Source: JANTGF01 sp033791445 (GTDB lineage Bacteria > Bacteroidota > Bacteroidia > Bacteroidales > VadinHA17). From it: DNA of 64,000 nt. Made by a program: the position numbers and the translations under genes. This document shows positions 45,812 to 55,357 of this stretch, one piece after another. The notes below the pieces were generated by a model. The model did no database searches. It was not told the origin of the DNA and saw only the letters and a list, made by a program, of their open reading frames with translations. How positions within the stretch are numbered: the first letter of the stretch is position 1; every line of letters starts with the position of its first letter. The stretch is taken from contig JASJGS010000028.1 of the NCBI GenBank assembly GCA_033791445.1, positions 9,325 through 73,324 on the forward strand, written 5' to 3'.

Positions 45812-46297
45812 GGTAACAATGGTATCAAGACTGGTTTCGATGGGATTTATCCAAATTTTTGATTTTAGATAATAAGGCTTCCTTTCATTGATTTTATTAT
45901 CAATATAAATTTCTAACTCGCTTTTTGTCATGCCCTGAATTAGTGGTCGATTTACCTTGCTATTCGAAAGTCGAGATAACAATACCTCCGAGGGAACATC
46001 AAGGTAAACTGTTGATCCTGAGGCATTCATTAAATCCATATTATTTTTGTAGCAGGGGGTTCCACCACCACAGGCCATCAGGTAATTGTCGCGTTTAATC
46101 CAATCCTTCAGCACCTCCTTTTCAATTTCCCGAAAGCCAGATTCTCCTTTTTCCTCAAATATTTTACTTATGCTCTGGTTGTGAATCCTTGCAATTTCAT
46201 CATCGAGGTCAATGAAGTCAACGCCAATATTATTTGCCAGGCTTCTGCCTAACTTTGATTTACCGGCTCCCATAAAACCAATTAAGAAAATTCTCAA
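45794..46297 (-). CDS. aroK: Shikimate kinase
   Basis: Phosphorylates shikimate in aromatic amino-acid synthesis. The 167-aa product has the Walker A GFMGAGKSKLGRSLA, the shikimate-binding DLDDEIA, GGGTPCYKN and the lid arginines (NRPLIQGMTKSELEIYIDNK). Translation starts at a TTG at 46297 (MRIFLIGFMGAGKS). No ATG lies between it and the P-loop other than the one inside the motif, so the TTG is accepted. It lies 12 bases downstream of parC on the same strand and overlaps the convergent transporter gene by 18 bases. Confidence 0.93.
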   Translation of the reverse strand: MRIFLIGFMGAGKSKLGRSLANNIGVDFIDLDDEIARIHNQSISKIFEEKGESGFREIEKEVLKDWIKRDNYLMACGGGTPCYKNNMDLMNASGSTVYLDVPSEVLLSRLSNSKVNRPLIQGMTKSELEIYIDNKINERKPYYLKSKIWINPIETSLDTIVTSLRYF

Positions 46298-46309
46298 GAT
46301 TATACTTTT

Positions 46310-48961
46310 TTATAGGTCCAAGGACATTTGAGCGTCATCTTCGGGATCCAACTCTACTTCTTGTCCGGCTTTAAACTCTGTTACTTCATCAGTCGGTTCT
46401 GGTTCCTTAGGTTCCCATTCTTTTTTAACTACAGGTTCAATTTCATGTATCTCTGACACCTGGTAGTTACTCAATCTCTTTCCCTTTGCTTTGTAACTCT
46501 TTATTCCAATAAATTCTACTACCTCAACAATTTCATTCTGTCTATCCTTGTTTTTGCCGCCAAAACTGATTTCAAACCTTGGATACTCGACTTCAGTGAT
46601 ACTTATAAGCCTTGAGTCAGCACGTTCGCTAATAAAAAACTGCTCCCTTTCGGAATCTTCAATTGAAAACCTTTTGAGGTAATAAAAACTATTTGATCCA
46701 TCAAAATAAACTACCGAATATACTTTTCCTGGCTCAAACTTTTCGATGATCAAAATATCTTCCTCAAAATGATTTGAAAGATCAAAACTAGATGTTCTAA
46801 AAGTACCACGTTTGGTAACCACCAGAATTAAATCATCCCCGATAAACTCACCCAGGTATTTCCCCCGGCTATCAACGTTAAGACGATATACAGCCTCATC
46901 AAACCAAATCTTCCTTCCGCCCAGGGTGGATATCCCTTTCTCTTTTAAACTTATTTTTTGAACTGCATACTTGGTAAGAATGTTACCAACTGAAAAACGT
47001 CCTTTAATTGCTAATTCTCCAAAATCAAATTCCAGTATGGGACTTTTCAGACGTGGACGCGGCTTAAGTGCTACACGAATCTTTTCCGCCTCTCCATTCG
47101 GATTAACACTTAGATATAGAATGCGCGAACCATTTTTTCCTCTTGTCAGGTCATACTCTTTGTCTCTGGTAAGACCTGAAATGCCGGCCCGCTTTACCAT
47201 CACTTTACCAGTACGTCCATCCTGATATACAATATTATAAATGGTTCGTGTATCGTTTCTTTTAAAAACGGCAATATGGATAATGTTCTTACCCACAAAA
47301 GATTTATCAGCTACGCTGGTAATAACATACTTTCCATCTTTTAGGATAACAATTATTTCATCGATATCAGAACACTCACAAACAAATTCATTTTTCTTCA
47401 AAGAGGTTCCCATAAATCCCTCTTTTCTGTCAACAAAAAGCTTGGTATTAACTGCAACAACCTTTGCTGCCACTATGGTGTCAAAGTTCCTTATCTCTGT
47501 CTTACGTTGCCACTTACCACCATACTTTTTCTTAATATGACGATAATATTTGATTGTATACTCAACAATGTTAGCCAGATTTTTTTTAATCTGATCCATC
47601 TCTTCCTGGATAGATTTAATAATCTCATCGGCTTTTTTTGCATCGTATTTTGATATCCTCTTAATTTTAATTTCAGTCAGATGAATGATATCTTCCCTGG
47701 TAACTTCACGAAGCAATAATTTTTTATATGGATCGAGACCGATATCAATGGTTTCCAACACTGCTTCCCAGGTTTCGCTTTCTTCAATTCTTCTGTATAT
47801 TTTTTTCTCAATAAAGATTTTCTCAAGAGATGAGAGATGCCAATTCTCTTCAAGTTCTTTTAGCCTGATCTGGAGTTCCAGTTTTAAAAGATCAAGTGTA
47901 TGATCAACTGAGGTCTTCAATAAATCATGAACACTATAAAATACAGGTTTATCATCTTTTATAACACATGAATTCGGTGAGATAGAGAGTTCACAATCCG
48001 TAAATGCATACAGTGCATCAATAGTTTTATCAGGAGAAACACCCGCACCAAGGGAAATATTGATTTCAACAGATTCTGCTGTATTATCATCAATCTTACG
48101 GATTTTGATTTTTCCCTTATCATTCGCTTTTATGATAGAGTCAATCAATGCTCCAGTTGTTTTCCCGTAAGGAAGTTCGGTAATTACCAGGTTTTTCTTA
48201 TCAATTTTCTTGATTCTTGCCCTTACCTTAACGGCTCCGCCCCTTATCCCTTCATTGTATTTAGAAAAGTCAGCTAAACCACCGGAAGGGAAATCAGGAA
48301 ATATCTCGAACTCTTTCCCTTTCAGGTAAAGAATGGCAGAATCAATAAGCTCATTAAAGTTATGTGGAAGTATTTTTGAAGCCAATCCCACAGCTATTCC
48401 TTCTGTACCCAGTGCTAGGAGTAATGGAAATTTTACCGGCAGGGTAAGTGGTTCTTTATTCCGCCCGTCATAGGAAAGTTTCCAGTTGGTAGTTTTGGGA
48501 TTAAAGACAACTTCCAGTGCAAATTTTGACAGGCGGGCTTCAATATATCGTGAGGCTGCGGCCCTGTCACCGGTTAGAATATTTCCCCAATTTCCCTGGG
48601 TATCTATTAATAGTTCTTTCTGTCCTAATTGTACAAGGGCATCACCAATTGAGGCATCACCGTGTGGATGGAACTGCATGGTAGAGCCAATAATATTTGC
48701 CACCTTGTTATAACGTCCATCCTCAAGCCGTCTCATGGCGTAAAGGATTCTACGCTGGACCGGTTTTAAACCATCATAAATATTTGGAACTGCTCTTTCC
48801 AGAATAACATATGAAGCATAATCCAGGAACCAGTCTTTATACATCCCGGAAATGTGCGCAACTTTATACAGGTCTTTACTACCCTTATCTCCATTGCCAT
48901 CAACAGATGTATTAAGCCCTTCTATGTTTTCCTTTTCTGGAAATTCTTTTTGATCTTCCAT
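46310..48961 (-). CDS. parC: DNA topoisomerase IV subunit A
   Basis: DNA cleavage and religation subunit of the type IIA decatenase. The 883-aa product starts its catalytic winged-helix domain at YASYVILERAVPNIYDGLKP; GDRAAASRYIEARLSKFA carries the active-site Tyr. The coiled-coil gate runs about residues 350-490, and a C-terminal pinwheel follows (repeated GRTGKVMVKRAGI- and KRGTFRTSSFD-like blades), ending in an acidic tail. It is identified as ParC rather than GyrA by its pairing with the adjacent ParE-type subunit and by the divergent CTD. aroK follows at 12 bases. Confidence 0.93.
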   Translation of the reverse strand: MEDQKEFPEKENIEGLNTSVDGNGDKGSKDLYKVAHISGMYKDWFLDYASYVILERAVPNIYDGLKPVQRRILYAMRRLEDGRYNKVANIIGSTMQFHPHGDASIGDALVQLGQKELLIDTQGNWGNILTGDRAAASRYIEARLSKFALEVVFNPKTTNWKLSYDGRNKEPLTLPVKFPLLLALGTEGIAVGLASKILPHNFNELIDSAILYLKGKEFEIFPDFPSGGLADFSKYNEGIRGGAVKVRARIKKIDKKNLVITELPYGKTTGALIDSIIKANDKGKIKIRKIDDNTAESVEINISLGAGVSPDKTIDALYAFTDCELSISPNSCVIKDDKPVFYSVHDLLKTSVDHTLDLLKLELQIRLKELEENWHLSSLEKIFIEKKIYRRIEESETWEAVLETIDIGLDPYKKLLLREVTREDIIHLTEIKIKRISKYDAKKADEIIKSIQEEMDQIKKNLANIVEYTIKYYRHIKKKYGGKWQRKTEIRNFDTIVAAKVVAVNTKLFVDRKEGFMGTSLKKNEFVCECSDIDEIIVILKDGKYVITSVADKSFVGKNIIHIAVFKRNDTRTIYNIVYQDGRTGKVMVKRAGISGLTRDKEYDLTRGKNGSRILYLSVNPNGEAEKIRVALKPRPRLKSPILEFDFGELAIKGRFSVGNILTKYAVQKISLKEKGISTLGGRKIWFDEAVYRLNVDSRGKYLGEFIGDDLILVVTKRGTFRTSSFDLSNHFEEDILIIEKFEPGKVYSVVYFDGSNSFYYLKRFSIEDSEREQFFISERADSRLISITEVEYPRFEISFGGKNKDRQNEIVEVVEFIGIKSYKAKGKRLSNYQVSEIHEIEPVVKKEWEPKEPEPTDEVTEFKAGQEVELDPEDDAQMSLDL

Positions 48962-49001
48962 TAATATTATTGTGTTCTGGTAGCTTTACTATATGACATT
49001 A

Positions 49002-50768
49002 TTATAACTCTACCAAATCGTCTTCAAGTCTAAGATTTTCAATTATAAAATCCTGTCTCTCAGGTGTATTTTTACCCATAAAGAAACGAAGGAAATCTGA
49101 TACCAGGTCTTCTTTTTTTAGATGAACTGGTTCCAATCTCATATTTTTTCCAATAAAGTGTTTAAACTCATCAGGGGATATTTCACCCAAGCCCTTAAAC
49201 CTTGTAATTTCAGGGTTGGCACCAAGGCTCTTAATAGCTTTATCCTTCTCTGAATCAGTATAACAGTATATAGTTTTTTTCTTGTTTCTAACCCTGAATA
49301 AAGGAGTCTGCAGAATAAAGAGATGACCCTGCTTTACCAGGTCAGGAAAAAACTGCAAGAAAAAGGTTATCAATAATAAGCGAATGTGCATCCCATCCAC
49401 ATCTGCATCAGTAGCTATTACTACATTGTTATACCTTAAGTTCTCTATTCCATCCTCAATATTTAGAGCAGATTGAAGGAGATTAAACTCTTCATTTTCA
49501 TAAACAATCTTCTTTGTTAGTCCATAAGTATTCAAAGGCTTCCCTTTCAGACTAAAAACTGCCTGTGTCTCAACTTTTCTTGATTTTGTAATGGAACCAC
49601 TTGCTGAATCTCCCTCTGTAATAAAAATGGTACTTCCCAGGCGATTGTCGTCCTTGGTATTATAGTGTATCCTACAATCGCGTAGTTTTTTATTATGTAA
49701 ACTTGCCTTTTTTGCCCTTTCTTTAGCAACCTTCCGAATACTGGAAATGGCTTTGCGTTCTTTTTCAGAATCCTGGATTTTTCTTAACAGAATTTCTGCT
49801 GTTTCACTATTCTTATGCAAATAATCATCCAGTGCTTTCTTAACAAAATCAACAACAAAATTCCGCAAAGACGGACCTCCCGGGCCTAAGTCTTTTGAAC
49901 CCAGTTTAGTCTTGGTTTGAGATTCAAAAATAGGTTCTTCAATCTTTATGCTGAATGCAGAAATAATTGAAGCCCTGATATCGGCAGCGTCAAAATCTTT
50001 TTTATAAAATTCCCGAACGGTTTTTACCAGCGCTTCTCTAAATGCTAACAAATGGGTACCTCCCTGAGATGTATGCTGTCCATTTACAAAAGAATAATAT
50101 TCCTCCCCATACTGGGTGCTATGAGTAAAGGCTAGTTCTATATCTCCATTTTTTAAATGAATGGGTTCATACAAGCCAGGTCGGCCCATGTTTTCATTCA
50201 ACAGGTCAAGAAGACCATTCTTTGAATAATATTTATTCCCATTAAAATTAATGGTTAACCCAGAATTTAGGAATACATAATTCCTAAGCATGGTCTCCAC
50301 ATAATCGGATATATAATGGTAATCCCCAAAAAGCTTCTTGTCGGGAATAAACTTCACCAATACACCATTGGCCTCCTGGGTTGAAGCAGGGTCTTTGTCA
50401 TCGATGATTTTACCTTTTGAAAAATCAACTGTTTTTACCTGACCATCCCTGATTGAACTAATAACAAAATTCTCAGAAAGGGCATTCACAGCTTTTATCC
50501 CGACGCCATTCAATCCAACTGATTTCTTAAATACCTTTGAGTCATACTTAGCTCCGGTATTCATTTTTGAAGCAACATCAATCACTTTCCCAAGAGGAAT
50601 TCCCCTTCCAAAATCCCGCACCTCTACCACTCTTTCCTGAATCCGAACATCAATGGCCTTCCCAAAACCCATCATATACTCGTCGAGCGAATTATCAAAT
50701 ACTTCTTTTAATAAAGCATAAATACCATCATCCTGAGAGGATCCGTCTCCCAATTTCCCAATGTACAT
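49002..50768 (-). CDS. parE: DNA topoisomerase IV subunit B (N-terminal arm cut off by an in-frame stop)
   Basis: ATPase subunit of topoisomerase IV. GHKL ATP site: LLKEVFDNSLDEYMMG, VEVRDFGRGIPLG and SVGLNGVGIKAVNALS; transducer domain about residues 180-350; TOPRIM domain with FITEGDSASGSI and IATDADVDGMHIR. The readable frame begins at MYIGKLGDGSS (588 aa), a position internal to the family's usual start. In the same frame upstream lies ERIKPRDWREHIRTRPG, before that a TAA, then MTANYS from an ATG at 50840. So about 24 expected residues, including the Tyr5-type arm residue, are separated by one stop codon. 40 bases upstream of parC. Confidence 0.9.
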   Translation of the reverse strand: MYIGKLGDGSSQDDGIYALLKEVFDNSLDEYMMGFGKAIDVRIQERVVEVRDFGRGIPLGKVIDVASKMNTGAKYDSKVFKKSVGLNGVGIKAVNALSENFVISSIRDGQVKTVDFSKGKIIDDKDPASTQEANGVLVKFIPDKKLFGDYHYISDYVETMLRNYVFLNSGLTINFNGNKYYSKNGLLDLLNENMGRPGLYEPIHLKNGDIELAFTHSTQYGEEYYSFVNGQHTSQGGTHLLAFREALVKTVREFYKKDFDAADIRASIISAFSIKIEEPIFESQTKTKLGSKDLGPGGPSLRNFVVDFVKKALDDYLHKNSETAEILLRKIQDSEKERKAISSIRKVAKERAKKASLHNKKLRDCRIHYNTKDDNRLGSTIFITEGDSASGSITKSRKVETQAVFSLKGKPLNTYGLTKKIVYENEEFNLLQSALNIEDGIENLRYNNVVIATDADVDGMHIRLLLITFFLQFFPDLVKQGHLFILQTPLFRVRNKKKTIYCYTDSEKDKAIKSLGANPEITRFKGLGEISPDEFKHFIGKNMRLEPVHLKKEDLVSDFLRFFMGKNTPERQDFIIENLRLEDDLVEL

Positions 50769-50840
50769 CCCCGGTCGTGTCCGAATGTGCTCTCTCCAAT
50801 CGCGGGGCTTAATTCTTTCTTATGAGTAATTTGCCGTCAT
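50769..50840 (-). pseudogene. parE: 5' part of parE with in-frame TAA at codon 7
   Basis: Minus strand from ATG at 50840: MTANYS, TAA (50822-50820), then ERIKPRDWREHIRTRPG running directly into MYIGK. Members of the family normally read through here with Glu or Asp at the stop position (inference from family knowledge), so a single base change (GAA to TAA) explains it. The Shine-Dalgarno AAGGAAAG (50855-50848) is placed 7 bases before this ATG, showing it is the true start. Confidence 0.75.
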
Positions 50841-50869
50841 ATATATACTTTCCTTCTAAAAAAACTGTG

Positions 50870-50877
50870 CAAATATA
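50870..50877 (-). promoter_or_regulatory. Candidate -7 box of parE
   Basis: The minus strand reads TATATTTG, 30 bases before the ATG at 50840. It supports that upstream ATG as the natural start; no -33 TTG at correct spacing. Confidence 0.4.
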
Positions 50878-51128
50878 AGTAAATAGAGCTTTTTAGGTAT
50901 AACTGTTTTTCAACAATGGCTATTATCTTATCAACCAAAAAAAATGAACAAAATTGTCTTTACCTGCTCAAAAGCCTGTTTTACTTAGACTTAAATGGCC
51001 AGTCCTGTGAAATCATCCAACTTGTTGATAAAATCGTGGAGAGAAACTATATAAAATCCATTATCTGGAATTATTCTTCAGTATCCATAGAAAAAAGGAC
51101 ATATTTTTCTGCTTTCTGAACTTAGACT

Positions 51129-52955
51129 TTAAGCTTTCCCCTCCTCAATTATCCCCATCTTCTTCATTAAAAATGAGGCATTCATATTTTTGGTAAGACC
51201 TTCATGCAGCTTATAATCAAATACCAGTTGATTATTCTCTATGGTGGAATCAAAGCATTTATTTAAAACAGTGCCTTTAAATTTATTTTCAAGCTCCCCC
51301 AGAGCCAGATCATGAGTAGCAATCAAGCCTGTTCCCTGAAGCTCTACTAAACGTGAAATAACAGCCTCAGAACCAGCAGTCTTATCCACCGAGTTGGTCC
51401 CTTTCAAAATTTCATCCAACAAGAAAAACACTTCCTTCTTCTGACCAATGACATCTAAAAGCGATTTCAATCTTTTCAATTCCGAAAAGAAATACGATTC
51501 ATTATTTTGCAAGGAGTCAGTGGTTCGCATACTTGAAAATAGAAATGCAGGTTTGAAAATAAATTTCTCTGCACAAACAGGGGCACCCATATGGGCCAAT
51601 ATCAAGTTTACACCAATGGCCCTGAGAAAGGTGCTTTTCCCAGCCATATTAGGTCCTGTTACAATAATTATTTCCCCTTTTTTATGTATTAGTAAGTCAT
51701 TATCAACCCGATCAGATTTTGGTATAAGTGGATGGCCCATTTCAACAAAATCCCATTTTGCATTTTCTGAAATTTCAGGGAAAGTAAAATCCGGATGATT
51801 AAAAGCATAAGATCCAAGGCTTGAGAAAGCATCGAACTCTGAAAGTACATCTAACCAGATAGGTATTATTTTGGCATATTTTTGTCTCCATCGTTCGAAG
51901 CGCATCAAACAGTGAATATCCCATAATAAAAATGCATTTAAAACTATTCCAACAAACACATTGCTCCTTGAATCAAAGGCATCCAGAATTTTACTCAATT
52001 TACCTATCACAATACTTGCTGATTCCTGATCAAAGTATAAAAATTCTCTTTTTTCTTTGAGTAAATCAGATTTAAACTCAAAGTTCTCTACCTGCATCAA
52101 CAATGAATTATACTTTTTTAAAACTTTTAAAGTGTCTGATACTTTATTTTGAAAATACTGCGTCTTCTTCAGCAGGCTACCCACTATAAGAAGTCCTACA
52201 ATTAAAAGCAACATTAGTACCTGATAAGGGATCAAACCAGCAATAGTCAGACTTAATATTACTAGAGATAAAACAGGGAATATATATGCCAGAAGCTTGT
52301 AAATATCATGGCTCATTAAATTCCTGGCATTATTTAACCAGGCAGCCATAATTCCCATATCAAGCTGCTCATCCTTCAATTGTAGGGCATAGGATTGAAA
52401 GTCCTGTCGCCACACACTATTTTTTTTCAGTTCCTTGACAGCATTTTGTGCTTTCAGGATATCACCAGCAGATTGTAGAATTTTAGAAAAGAAATAAGCC
52501 AGTTTGGTATTTCCTCCTTCAGTAAATGATCGATTCACAGATTGAAAAACTGATCTGTCGCCAAAAACATCCATATCAAAAATGTAAGGATGTGATGAAT
52601 CTGAATATTCCATTCCATTTTCAAAAGCAGCATAATCACCATTTATACCTCGAAATTCATTTGTGTTCAGCAAAACAAGGGCCTGGAAGTGATTTTTCCG
52701 GGTAGTGAAGCTTAAACTTATTTTAAGAAGAATTAAAAAACCTACCAGGAAAACAAACGCCAATGCAAAATCAGGAATTGAATTTCCTTTAATACCTCGA
52801 ACAAAAAACAAAATGATCAGTATAAAGGCAATTAGTCTAAACCAGCCTATTCTTCTGATCCAATTCTTTTGAAATTCTAATGATTTCGTAAAATCAAGAA
52901 TGTTCTTATCATAATAAGTCCGAAGTTCATCTATGTTTTGTGGGATAGGCTTCAT
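51129..52955 (-). CDS. Membrane-anchored MutS-family ATPase
   Basis: 608-aa protein with the MutS C-terminal ATPase domain. The Walker A is VTGPNMAGKSTFLRAIGV (about residue 433), followed by SMRTTDSLQNNESYFFSELK, the Walker B FFLLDEILKGTNS and the His loop LIATHDLALGE. The N-terminal half has two pairs of predicted transmembrane helices (about residues 38-85 and 215-262) in place of the mismatch-recognition domain, so mismatch repair is unlikely. A lever/clamp-like helical region (about 290-400) remains. Last gene of the hpt-adk-obg-pap2-lplA-plsC operon. The family is known in Bacteroidota without a settled function. Confidence 0.85.
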   Translation of the reverse strand: MKPIPQNIDELRTYYDKNILDFTKSLEFQKNWIRRIGWFRLIAFILIILFFVRGIKGNSIPDFALAFVFLVGFLILLKISLSFTTRKNHFQALVLLNTNEFRGINGDYAAFENGMEYSDSSHPYIFDMDVFGDRSVFQSVNRSFTEGGNTKLAYFFSKILQSAGDILKAQNAVKELKKNSVWRQDFQSYALQLKDEQLDMGIMAAWLNNARNLMSHDIYKLLAYIFPVLSLVILSLTIAGLIPYQVLMLLLIVGLLIVGSLLKKTQYFQNKVSDTLKVLKKYNSLLMQVENFEFKSDLLKEKREFLYFDQESASIVIGKLSKILDAFDSRSNVFVGIVLNAFLLWDIHCLMRFERWRQKYAKIIPIWLDVLSEFDAFSSLGSYAFNHPDFTFPEISENAKWDFVEMGHPLIPKSDRVDNDLLIHKKGEIIIVTGPNMAGKSTFLRAIGVNLILAHMGAPVCAEKFIFKPAFLFSSMRTTDSLQNNESYFFSELKRLKSLLDVIGQKKEVFFLLDEILKGTNSVDKTAGSEAVISRLVELQGTGLIATHDLALGELENKFKGTVLNKCFDSTIENNQLVFDYKLHEGLTKNMNASFLMKKMGIIEEGKA

Positions 52956-52979
52956 ACATTTATTTTCAGGTAGTTTCCC

Positions 52980-53720
52980 CTATTTTGTTTCCTTTCTCAT
53001 GTTCTCAAGCTCTTCAGCCATCAGAGACTGAACATCTCTCGACAGGGTTTTTATGTCCTTTCCCAAAAAAGACTCAACCGGGATTTCATCCAGAATATTT
53101 AACCTGAAATGCTGTTTCCCATGAAATTCAAATCCTTTTGCAGGCAATGCACCTCCTGTGCCGTCCAAAACAATTGGAATTATTGGGGTTTGTGTCTCAA
53201 GAGCCAGTTTGAAGGCTCCCTCCTTAAAGCTTTTTATATTCGTATCCATTGACCGCGTTCCCTCAGGAAAAACTAAAACAGAAGAACCATCCTTTAGCGT
53301 TCGGATGCTATCAATCATCATATGCAATATGCTGGCTTTCCGACCCCTTTGTAAGGCAATGTAACGGTTGGCAGTCATATTCCAGCCAATAATAGGAACC
53401 CGGAACAACTCTTTTTTTGCAACCCACTTAAATTGGACAAACAATCGATATAAAAGGACAATATCAACAGAGGATTGATGGTTTGATACCAACACATAAG
53501 ATTTACCTGGTTTAATTTTCTCCCGTCCCTTGATTGTAGTTCTCCACCATGGCGTTATCCATGTAAAAGTTGATGCCCAAAAGCAGGAATACTGGTGCAA
53601 AATCCACATTCTTTTATCAAACCAGAAAGTCAAAATCCAGATCAGGAAAGCCGGTGGGTATAATAAAACCAGCATAATAACATAAAAGAACCAGATAAAT
53701 ATTGATTTAATAAAATTCAT
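52980..53720 (-). CDS. plsC: 1-acyl-sn-glycerol-3-phosphate acyltransferase
   Basis: Makes phosphatidic acid from lysophosphatidic acid at the inner membrane. The 246-aa product (from the ATG at 53720; a TTG two codons upstream is ignored) has an N-terminal membrane segment (about residues 4-30), the catalytic HX4D motif SNHQSSVD, the substrate motif VFPEGTRS and IPIVLDGTGGALPAKG. It lies between lplA (58 bases) and the MutS-like gene (24 bases). Confidence 0.9.
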   Translation of the reverse strand: MNFIKSIFIWFFYVIMLVLLYPPAFLIWILTFWFDKRMWILHQYSCFWASTFTWITPWWRTTIKGREKIKPGKSYVLVSNHQSSVDIVLLYRLFVQFKWVAKKELFRVPIIGWNMTANRYIALQRGRKASILHMMIDSIRTLKDGSSVLVFPEGTRSMDTNIKSFKEGAFKLALETQTPIIPIVLDGTGGALPAKGFEFHGKQHFRLNILDEIPVESFLGKDIKTLSRDVQSLMAEELENMRKETK

Positions 53721-53778
53721 TTGCAAATAATCAATTTTGCATTTTATAATGAGTTTACAAAATAAATAAACCTTTCTG

Positions 53779-54759
53779 TTAAAAGAAAATGGAAATTAAC
53801 TCTTGCCTGGAAAGCATGGAATCCTTTTCCCTATTAAATGAGCTTTCAAAAACTGTAGTAATAGAAGAGAGCTTATGCAATTGGCTAACAAGTGATTTGC
53901 CAAGTTGAGTATTGGTCTCGTTATCGTAATAATTCCCTTCTAGAATTGCTTCAGATATAAAACCTCTCTCCACTTTTAACCAAACTGATAAATATTTCGA
54001 TCTAATTTCAGTAGTCTTTGAAAAAGTATATGGTGGCGAATACCCATAAATCCAATCCCAGCTACTGTATTTTTCTTTAATCAGGTCCTGAATTTCACCT
54101 AGGTCATGCTGACTGAATACAAAATTTGCAGAATCGACATTGACTTGTTTGATATCATCCATTAAAGACTCCTGAAAATCTTCGATGCTCATTTCAGTAT
54201 CCATATAATCGGAAATATTGGTAACCGGATTCCTGATAGATTTTACTGCCTTATCGGTATAGGTGTTGAGATCAACCTTCAGGGCCTCAGACAATTTCCC
54301 CAACTCAGATGCATACAAAAGTGTACCATGATGCAAAACCCGATTTTTAAAAACATGTTCGGCGTTGCCTGAAATCTTTCTCCCACTAACTGTTACATTG
54401 TTTTTACCTTCAAACTTTGTTTCAACTCCATGTTTAAGAAGCCAATTCTGCACCGGGTCAATAAATTTCTTAAAATCTACCAATCTACCTTCCTGTCCTT
54501 TTGTAATAAAAGTAAAATTCAGGTTACCCTCATCATGATAAACTGTCCCACCTCCAGATAATCGCCGGGCAACACGAACTCGATTTTCATCTACAAAATT
54601 GTGGTTTATTTCAGCCATGGTATTCTGATGCTTTCCAACAACAATACAGGGCTCATTTCGCCATAGCATAAAAAAATCCTCTGAATAGTTTTTAAAAAGA
54701 TATTCCTCAGCAGCAAGATTAAAAAATATATCGGTATTGGGACTATGAATGCAGAGCAT
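53779..54759 (-). CDS. lplA: Lipoate--protein ligase
   Basis: Activates free lipoate with ATP and attaches it to dehydrogenase E2/GcvH lysines. The 326-aa protein has the two-domain LplA layout: the N-terminal catalytic domain with LWRNEPCIVVGKHQN and RRLSGGGTVYHDEGNLNFTF (lipoyl-AMP site), KISGNAEHVFKNRVLHHGTL with the catalytic Lys region, and the smaller C-terminal accessory domain from about residue 240. Salvage by LplA complements the lipB-lipA synthesis genes at the right end of the window. One base separates it from the upstream PAP2 gene. Confidence 0.92.
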   Translation of the reverse strand: MLCIHSPNTDIFFNLAAEEYLFKNYSEDFFMLWRNEPCIVVGKHQNTMAEINHNFVDENRVRVARRLSGGGTVYHDEGNLNFTFITKGQEGRLVDFKKFIDPVQNWLLKHGVETKFEGKNNVTVSGRKISGNAEHVFKNRVLHHGTLLYASELGKLSEALKVDLNTYTDKAVKSIRNPVTNISDYMDTEMSIEDFQESLMDDIKQVNVDSANFVFSQHDLGEIQDLIKEKYSSWDWIYGYSPPYTFSKTTEIRSKYLSVWLKVERGFISEAILEGNYYDNETNTQLGKSLVSQLHKLSSITTVFESSFNREKDSMLSRQELISIFF

Positions 54760-54760
54760 C

Positions 54761-55342
54761 TTATTTGAAGAATTGTATTCTTGAAACTACTTTATTATCA
54801 AGATATTGATAGAGCAGAAATACCACCCACCCCAGGAATATTCCCAGCAATGCACCACCAATAATATCTCCTGGGTAATGAACACCCAGGTAAATTCTAC
54901 TATAGGAAACAATCGTAGCCCAGGCAAAAATGAACCAGGTAAAATATTTATTCTTAAACAATCCAGACGTTAGCATAGCCAGGGCAAAAGTATTCGCTGC
55001 ATGTGAGGAAACAAAACCAAACTTGCCTCCACAATGGTCGTTTACAATATGTACAAGACCAGAAATTTCCGGATCATGGCAAGGACGTAGGCGCATAAAA
55101 ATCTCCTTAAAAAAATGAACTGAGAATTGATCACTGGCTGTAATTACAAGCGCCACAGCCAATACAACAAATATCATCCTCCACCGGTATTTTATTGCAA
55201 GACCAATCAGCAAAATAATATACAGAAATAGCCATGAAGTATCGCCGCTGATCCAATACATCAAATTATCCCAGAATGGTGAATGAATACCATTCAAAAA
55301 AAGAAAAATACTTTTATCAAGTTTATCCAGGAATTCAATCAT
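54761..55342 (-). CDS. PAP2-family membrane phosphatase
   Basis: 193-aa integral membrane phosphatase with about five transmembrane helices and the three PAP2 signatures: KEIFMRLRPCHD (KX6RP), FVSSHAANTFAL (PSGH-type, here SSHA) and YSRIYLGVHYPGD (SRX5HX3D). Substrates could be undecaprenyl diphosphate or phosphatidylglycerophosphate; sequence does not decide. It sits between obg (15 bases) and lplA (1 base) in the operon. Confidence 0.88.
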   Translation of the reverse strand: MIEFLDKLDKSIFLFLNGIHSPFWDNLMYWISGDTSWLFLYIILLIGLAIKYRWRMIFVVLAVALVITASDQFSVHFFKEIFMRLRPCHDPEISGLVHIVNDHCGGKFGFVSSHAANTFALAMLTSGLFKNKYFTWFIFAWATIVSYSRIYLGVHYPGDIIGGALLGIFLGWVVFLLYQYLDNKVVSRIQFFK

Positions 55343-55357
55343 TATGAGTAAACTAGA

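Noticed and set aside
50916..51119. 67-codon plus-strand open frame between parE and the MutS-like gene
   Set aside because: No family resemblance or signal peptide; lies in the parE upstream region and has no visible promoter.
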